Positions 59,801 to 64,000 of a stretch of 64,000 nt of DNA are shown piece after piece. How positions within the stretch are numbered: position 1 is the first letter of the stretch; each line of letters starts with the position of its first letter. The position numbers were made by a program, and so were the translations under genes. The notes below the pieces were generated by a model. The model ran no database searches and was not told the DNA's origin. It saw only the letters and a program-made list of their open reading frames with translations. Source of the stretch: Moorena producens 3L (lineage in GTDB: Bacteria; Cyanobacteriota; Cyanobacteriia; Cyanobacteriales; Coleofasciculaceae); NCBI RefSeq assembly GCF_000211815.1, contig NZ_GL890815.1, forward strand, positions 1-64,000, in the 5' to 3' direction.

Positions 59801-62600
59801 AATTTGGGCAACCGGTGGAAACTCAGTGTACTGGGGGTCTCGCTATGATAACTCTCGTCTGGATATCAAACTAGACAAGGATAGCTATAAGCCGGGGGAA
59901 ACAGCTACAGCCTTGATTCAATCTCCCTATCCTGAAGGGGAATTGTATTTTTCAGTAGTTCGGAACAATACTCTCTATCGCAAAGTAGTCAAAGTTAAAG
60001 GGGGTGCGCCAGAGATTAAGTTCAAAGTCACTCCCGAGATGGTACCTAATGCAGCAGTAGAAGCAGTAGTAGTGCGCCAAGGCAAACCCCTATCCCAAGT
60101 GGAGCCGGGGAGTGTAGAAAATCTGGTGCGGATCGGTTTTGCTCCGTTTAATACCAAGTTGGATGATAACTATCTCAAGGTAACAGAGACATTGCAGTCT
60201 AAGTCCATTGAACCTGGTGCTAAGCAAACAGTGGAATTATCATTGCAAAATTCTAAGGGTAAACCAGTAAAGGGACAGTTTACCGTGATGGTTGTCAATG
60301 AAGCCATCTTGCAACTGAGTGGCTACCAAGTACCGGATTTAGTAGAGACCGTGTATGCTCAGCAAGATATTTCCACTCGCTTCAGTGATAACCGTCCTAA
60401 GGTGGTGCTAGAAAAGCTAGCGACGCGAATGATGGACAAAGGCTGGGGCTATGGTGGAGGAGAGTCTTCTGGCGCAGCTAGTACTCGGATTCGCACGGAA
60501 TTCAAACCCTTAGCCTACTACAATGGTTCACTGGTAACAGATGCCAATGGTAAAGCAAAGGTAACCTTTAAACTACCAGATAATTTAACCACTTGGCGGG
60601 TGATGGCAGTAGCAACGGATGGCAACCTACACTTTGGTAATGGCCAGGCTACCTTTATCACCACCAAGCGGCTGATGGCTAATCCAGTATTACCTCAATT
60701 TGCTCGTCCAGGCGATCGCTTTAAAGCTGGGATAGCGCTAATTAATAATACTGGGAAAACGGGAGATTTACAGATTAATGCACAACTGACCGGTGGGGTT
60801 CAGTTTGATGGTGGTAAAGGGCCTACGCTGAATCAAAAAACCTCAGCCAAGACCGGAACCAGTGGTTATCGTTTTCCGATGGTAGCCAATAACTTGGGTA
60901 AAGCTAAAGTCAAGTTTACGACTAAGCTCAATGGTAATCAAGATGGGTTTGAAGTGCCTTTAGCTGTCAAACCCGTTGACATTACTGAGCAAGTGGTGGA
61001 ATCGGGAGTAACCAGGAATCAAGTAAAAATCCCAGTGAATATAGCTAGTAACGTGGTACCTGACAGCGGAGGGTTAGAGATTTCCCTGGCTAGTACTCTG
61101 ATTCCTGAAATTACTGCTCCGGCTAAGCAAGTCTTGGGTAACGAAGACTTACCCTTCTTAGAACCGGTAGCAAGTAAATTAGCGATCGCATCCAATTTGG
61201 AAATACTCGGCAAACAATATGGTCAGACCTTTGCTGAGTTTAACCCTAGCCAACAAGGCACTGAGGCTATCAAACAGTTACAGAAACTCCAGCGACCAGA
61301 TGGTGGCTTTGCCAGATGGCCCGGACAAAAATCCTCAGACCCCTTCGTCTCTCCCTATGCTGCTACTGCTCTAGCTCGGGCTAAAGCAGCAGGATTATCA
61401 GTAGATTCCGGGATGGTGAGCCGTCTCCAGAACTACTTGCAGAAAATATTGGCCAATCCTGGTCAGTATGATTATTGCAAGAGCGTAGTGTGTAAGAGTA
61501 AGGTGCGATTAGAAGCACTGATGGGATTAGCAGAACTCGGTCAAACCCGCAGTGACTTCCTAGGATACCTTTATGAACAAAGCAGTAACTTCGACCGGGT
61601 CACTCAGATTAAATTAGCGCGTTACTTATTACAGTTTCGTCAGTGGCGGAGCCAAGCCCAAACTCTAGTTAATCAGTTTCAGGAAAGCATCTATCAAACT
61701 GGGCGTTCAGCTCGGATAAATTTACCCCAAAGCTGGCGTTGGCTGGATTCGTCTACTACTGCACAAGCTCAAGCCTTGCGTCTATTTATTGCCCAAAACA
61801 GTTCAGCCGAGGTTCGCAGTAAACTATTACAAGGGTTATTAGAGTTACGGCGAGATGGCACTTGGCAAACTAGCTACGATAATGCCCAAGCCTTGAGTGC
61901 CTTAGTAGACTATAGTCGATTACAGCCTACACCCCCCAGCTTTGGAGCAACGGTGCAACTAGCAGGGAAAAAACTTGGCTCAGCCCAGTTCCAGGGGTAT
62001 AAGAAACCTAGTCAATCGATTCAGGTTACCATGGATAACTTACCCCGAGGTCGCCATGACCTGATTGTCAAAAAATCTGGTTCAGGGACTCTACACTACT
62101 TAACCAGCTATCGTTATCGCTTACAAGGCAATCAACCCGGTCGGTTTAATGGATTACGAGTAAACAAGACCATACGTCCCGCTAATCAGGAAAAGGTGTT
62201 GCGAAAGATTGGACTGTATGCTCTCAAAGACCCATTAACAGTACCAGCCGGACAAGTGTTTGATATTGGCGTGGAGGTGATTACCGATCATCCAGTGGAT
62301 CATGTGGTGATCGAAGATCTCTTACCAGCTGGGTTGGAAGCAGTGGATACTAGTTTCCAAACTGCTACTCCTTACTTCCAAGCTCAACAGGATAGCTGGC
62401 AAATAGATTATCAGAAAATTCATCGCGATCGCATTGTGGCTTATGCCGATCGATTGGAGGCTGGTGTCTATAATTTACATTATCTGGTGCGCTCAGTTAC
62501 ACCAGGAACCTATTTATGGCCCCCTGCCCAAGCACACCTCAACTATGCCCCAGAAGAATTTGGCAGGTCGGCTTCCTCTACGTTAGTGATTAATGATTAG
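56844..62600 (+). CDS. Alpha-2-macroglobulin-family lipoprotein lacking the thioester
   Basis: About 1918 aa. ATG 56844 gives a lipoprotein signal (MGRVIKTAIG ... LILGIISC with lipobox Cys); an upstream GTG at 56811 would add 11 residues. Features in order: Ig-like and macroglobulin domains, bait-like region near 600-1000, alpha-2-macroglobulin domain (NGSLVTDANGKAKVTFKLPD, LTTWRVMAVATDG), terpenoid-cyclase-like helices (LQRPDGGFARWPGQ) and a C-terminal domain with DLLPAGLEAVD. The thioester motif CxEQ expected after the PVLPQF/region is replaced by EDLPFLEPVASK, without Cys. Periplasmic protease trapping is the usual role. Confidence 0.9.
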   Translation: MGRVIKTAIGLLLGLSLILGIISCDSAKLTSGFEPLPAVAPLPMPQIPEWIEQISPIGIAEPLSQIRIRFKDPLIPVERLGSPNQREILQKFEIIPPIPGQFRFLTPRMVGFQADQALPLATRVQVTLKAGLTDLNNHSLEQDLAWTFNTAPIQLTNLPATQRNPEAEPQPIALEPKLEFTSNTQLDLASVNEHLTMTPKGQTQSVKLDVALKEQEDVSSEYRQPAQEFNPSLRPWIYTITPKQPLTKATDYKLAFAPGVRPARGNIATETPFVSQVKTFDPLTYQETTFYGQPEAGGAYGRFVNGAAQLEFNNPLLASSAMENITVEPAPKEAPKLVQAYDGNRFVNLNPWALEPETTYTVTLGANLTDQFGQTLGEPITFKYETGDLAGDIWAPSDLHIFPSTLKSNSESLQLNISTVNLPQPEYKAAYRIVQPTDLVYKDSAYPSGKSNDLLPKPTQWERFRVAGKKNKTTNIAVSLRKRLGGPTGMLAYGVQAKTNRYQDGNGNEKWWEPTFYGMVQLTNLGVFAQWFPDSGLVQVNHLSDGSPAAATVEIYKSELNASYRGSPKPCAIAKTDRTGTIALNSQALRQCMNGATRFTKGPQLLVIAKEGKDWAFTRTNEYSGYYGYGIYSDWDNGKPKSRGTIFSDRQLYQPGEKAWFTAAAYYLEKDNLTQDKNASYQVTLVEPNGKKTGLGTKKTNEFGTFSLELPLKENQPLGFYTVQARGSNGREISGGFRVAEFNPPNFKVDLTLAQKFANMGEKVDANVQGNYWFGSNVDGGKVAYYVTRTPVYFTPEGWEEFSFGQQWFWPQERPQVTSDVLQTNQTLSESGESSLTIPVTKDLPYPMTYRVDSQVTDVSNLSVSDSKTFTALPSDKLIGLKGDWVADAGKPFPVEVIVTDPTGKLIKGQSVRLELQEMKYSSVTQVLAGSQREKNQVEYKTVKEVTVRSGSSPKSIKLTPPSSGSYRIRANLAKAKNDLAATDLQIWATGGNSVYWGSRYDNSRLDIKLDKDSYKPGETATALIQSPYPEGELYFSVVRNNTLYRKVVKVKGGAPEIKFKVTPEMVPNAAVEAVVVRQGKPLSQVEPGSVENLVRIGFAPFNTKLDDNYLKVTETLQSKSIEPGAKQTVELSLQNSKGKPVKGQFTVMVVNEAILQLSGYQVPDLVETVYAQQDISTRFSDNRPKVVLEKLATRMMDKGWGYGGGESSGAASTRIRTEFKPLAYYNGSLVTDANGKAKVTFKLPDNLTTWRVMAVATDGNLHFGNGQATFITTKRLMANPVLPQFARPGDRFKAGIALINNTGKTGDLQINAQLTGGVQFDGGKGPTLNQKTSAKTGTSGYRFPMVANNLGKAKVKFTTKLNGNQDGFEVPLAVKPVDITEQVVESGVTRNQVKIPVNIASNVVPDSGGLEISLASTLIPEITAPAKQVLGNEDLPFLEPVASKLAIASNLEILGKQYGQTFAEFNPSQQGTEAIKQLQKLQRPDGGFARWPGQKSSDPFVSPYAATALARAKAAGLSVDSGMVSRLQNYLQKILANPGQYDYCKSVVCKSKVRLEALMGLAELGQTRSDFLGYLYEQSSNFDRVTQIKLARYLLQFRQWRSQAQTLVNQFQESIYQTGRSARINLPQSWRWLDSSTTAQAQALRLFIAQNSSAEVRSKLLQGLLELRRDGTWQTSYDNAQALSALVDYSRLQPTPPSFGATVQLAGKKLGSAQFQGYKKPSQSIQVTMDNLPRGRHDLIVKKSGSGTLHYLTSYRYRLQGNQPGRFNGLRVNKTIRPANQEKVLRKIGLYALKDPLTVPAGQVFDIGVEVITDHPVDHVVIEDLLPAGLEAVDTSFQTATPYFQAQQDSWQIDYQKIHRDRIVAYADRLEAGVYNLHYLVRSVTPGTYLWPPAQAHLNYAPEEFGRSASSTLVIND

Positions 62601-62787
62601 TGATTAGTGATTAGTAATTAGTTAATTGTTAATTGTTAATTGTTAATTACCATTATGCCTTTGCCTTAAATTGACAAACGAGTAGTGATTGAATACCCTT
62701 TTAAAGTTGATGGTGCTAAATCCATATCCGAATCAAAAAACGAATCCCAATAAAAAACCAAATGTCCGCCCCTTGGAGGTCAAGCTA

Positions 62788-63600
62788 ATGTTAGAGTTTA
62801 ATAAATCTTCAGCTATCGACATCGAGAAAGGAAATTCGACAACAACTCATAATCATGAAACCATTGAAACCGTTGTCAAAACGGAGAATCAGGAAACTAA
62901 TAAAATAGGCTTAACTCAGCCAAAATTTTGGTCTAAGCCACTGATTGGACATATCGCCTTAACTTCTGTATTGGTTTTACTGATTACTGTAGGAGTAATC
63001 TTTCTCTATTCCTTAGGTAACTACCAAACCCAAAAGTGGTTGTTACCCCCAAGAGCACCAGTTGCCTATACTGAGACCATCGCTGAGGCTGCTCCCCTTG
63101 AACAAGAAAGAATTAGTGACCAAATCCAAGAAATCCAAGCGCGAGACCAAAGGCATTTTAAAATGATGACATTCTTCTACAACAATTACTATATGTCTAA
63201 GTTAATGACCTATGGTACAGCGATTGTAGCAGGAATTTGTTTACTCTTTATTATTCGAGCAGGTTGGAATAGTACTCACCCTTATGTGATTAATATCTTC
63301 GTAGTGGTTTCAGCATCAGCTATTATGTTTGGAAATCTTCCTGGATTATTCCGGTATGAGGACAGTATTGTCAATAACAAACAGTTATACCTGAACTATG
63401 CATCTCTAAAGAATGAGGTAAATAGCTACTTGGTCACAGGTCAAGATATCCATGGTAATCCTAGAGAAATGAAGTACTTCATTAATCACATTGATCAGGA
63501 ATTAAGTCGATTAAATCAACTACCAATTGGGTTTGAGAGAACTCGACTCTTAGATTATCCCAATTTATATAGCAGCTCTCAATTGGATCAGGGACTTTAG
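62788..63600 (+). CDS. Membrane protein of unknown function
   Basis: A 270-aa protein. The start is set at ATG 62788 because GGAGGT lies 8 nt upstream; an open frame from TTG 62689 has no ribosome site. A polar N-terminus (1-55) is followed by membrane segments at about 60-80 (HIALTSVLVLLITVGVIFLY), 140-155 (YGTAIVAGICLLFIIRAG) and 163-180 (INIFVVVSASAIMFG). Between them is a helical region. I recognise no family. It may be co-transcribed with the macroglobulin gene. Confidence 0.75.
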   Translation: MLEFNKSSAIDIEKGNSTTTHNHETIETVVKTENQETNKIGLTQPKFWSKPLIGHIALTSVLVLLITVGVIFLYSLGNYQTQKWLLPPRAPVAYTETIAEAAPLEQERISDQIQEIQARDQRHFKMMTFFYNNYYMSKLMTYGTAIVAGICLLFIIRAGWNSTHPYVINIFVVVSASAIMFGNLPGLFRYEDSIVNNKQLYLNYASLKNEVNSYLVTGQDIHGNPREMKYFINHIDQELSRLNQLPIGFERTRLLDYPNLYSSSQLDQGL

Positions 63601-63611
63601 TCCTGGGTTAT

Positions 63612-63650
63612 AGGGAGTAGGGAGTAGGGAGTAGGGAGTAGGGAGTAGGG
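63612..63650. repeat. Heptamer microsatellite (gggagta)n
   Basis: Five or six copies of TAGGGAG between the membrane-protein gene and the hydrolase fragment. Confidence 0.9.
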
Positions 63651-63684
63651 ATGCAGTTGCTGTTTCCGTGTTCAATTTAGTCTA

Positions 63685-63918
63685 ATGATATTTTGGCTGA
63701 AATGGATTTTACTAGGTGTTATGCTAGCAGTGAGCATCCTACTCCTAAGGCAAGTCCTCTATGACCGTTGCTCAAGAATCTACTTAGGTCTGAAATATCC
63801 AGCACCAGGTAAATTGGTAGATGTGGGCGCTAAACCTTGGCCAATAGGCACGCGCGTCGCGTTCAACCAACCGGTTAATCTACCCTACACCGAACGCCAA
63901 AGGCGAACAAGCAAATAA
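63685..63918 (+). pseudogene. Alpha/beta-hydrolase N-terminus broken by a repeat
   Basis: The first 48 residues (MIFWLKWILLGVMLAVSI hydrophobic segment, then LKYPAPGKLVDVG) look like the start of membrane-anchored alpha/beta hydrolases, where 'PPGKLVDVGGYRLH' is followed by the oxyanion motif. Here the sequence changes after VDVG into repeat-derived coding (CCAATAGGCACGCG type) and stops. The window ends in the same repeat (TTGGCCAATAGGCCA) at 63986, so the rest of the gene may continue beyond the edge. Confidence 0.55.
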
Positions 63919-64000
63919 CCTTTAACCTAACAACTAACCTAACAACCGGTTAACCTTCAACTAAATAACCTTCAACCAAATAACCTTGGCCAATAGGCCA

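Noticed and set aside
63612..63650. Possible telomere-like or regulatory G-repeat
   Set aside because: The heptamer occurs at many intergenic sites with no fixed relation to genes; treated as a microsatellite.

Overview
The window reads as chromosome of a filamentous cyanobacterium. Evidence is the PSI subunit gene psaK, a Cph1-type phytochrome with its Rcp1-type regulator, many HIP1 octamers (GCGATCGC), XisH/XisI, pentapeptide-repeat and DUF6335-type proteins. Long intergenic spacers with heptamer microsatellites (gggagta)n, 'gcgtagcgt' repeats and decayed insertion sequences suggest a large repeat-rich genome such as Moorena or a relative; the genus is inference.

Layout. 1-7.7 kb: HtrA protease (cut by the window edge), a CsoR/InrS metal sensor, Hsp33, a large repeat/proline-rich membrane-anchored protein, and an RCK channel with an unusual filter. 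7.7-9.5 kb: decayed ISAs1 and IS1634 transposases and a small inverted-repeat element. 9.5-12.6 kb: folE, a COG0523-like P-loop protein and two metallophosphoesterase-fold proteins with altered metal ligands, probably a metal-stress cluster. 12.7-15.3 kb: a short-chain dehydrogenase gene split by an intact IS607 element. 20.8-35 kb: radical SAM protein, FHA-ferredoxin reductase fusion, SDR, gltX, tRNA-Asp, RecB-like nuclease, psaK, FGGY kinase, xisH/xisI. 35-49 kb: uvrA, a canonical K+ channel, a PEP-CTERM spondin-domain protein, an ABC1 kinase, a hybrid kinase, and the rcp1/phytochrome pair separated by a second IS607. 49.6-64 kb: a lone C5 methyltransferase, pentapeptide protein, DUF6335, excalibur protein, an IS1341-type tnpB, a huge alpha-2-macroglobulin, a membrane protein and a broken hydrolase.

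The most interesting region is 15.4-20.8 kb. A strong promoter precedes a 66-aa protein that looks ubiquitin-like and ends in Gly. Then come five structured RNAs, a Ro60/TROVE gene (rsr), a sixth structured RNA, a conserved hypothetical gene and a ThiF/E1-like gene. All six RNAs share one frame: a basal helix of variable but complementary sequence, an internal loop with CCTRA on the 5' side and ACTT on the 3' side, then an upper helix. This is the plan of Ro-binding Y RNAs. Two carry a circularly permuted tRNA-Arg-like domain and two a tRNA-Gln-like cloverleaf in normal order. One carries a 23S rRNA helix 70/71-like segment. One carries both the sarcin-ricin loop and the GTPase-associated-centre sequence of 23S rRNA. 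I read this as a Ro60 RNP system with a set of ribosome and tRNA mimics, possibly linked to a ubiquitin-like conjugation pathway. tRNA-like Y RNAs (YrlA) are known; I know of no described Y RNA with rRNA mimic modules.

Transposons have also reshaped gene ends here. An IS607 end supplies the present start codon of the rcp1-like gene, an IS200/IS605-type right end supplies the first ATG of the RecB-like nuclease, and an IS607-derived MITE starts exactly after the rsr stop codon.
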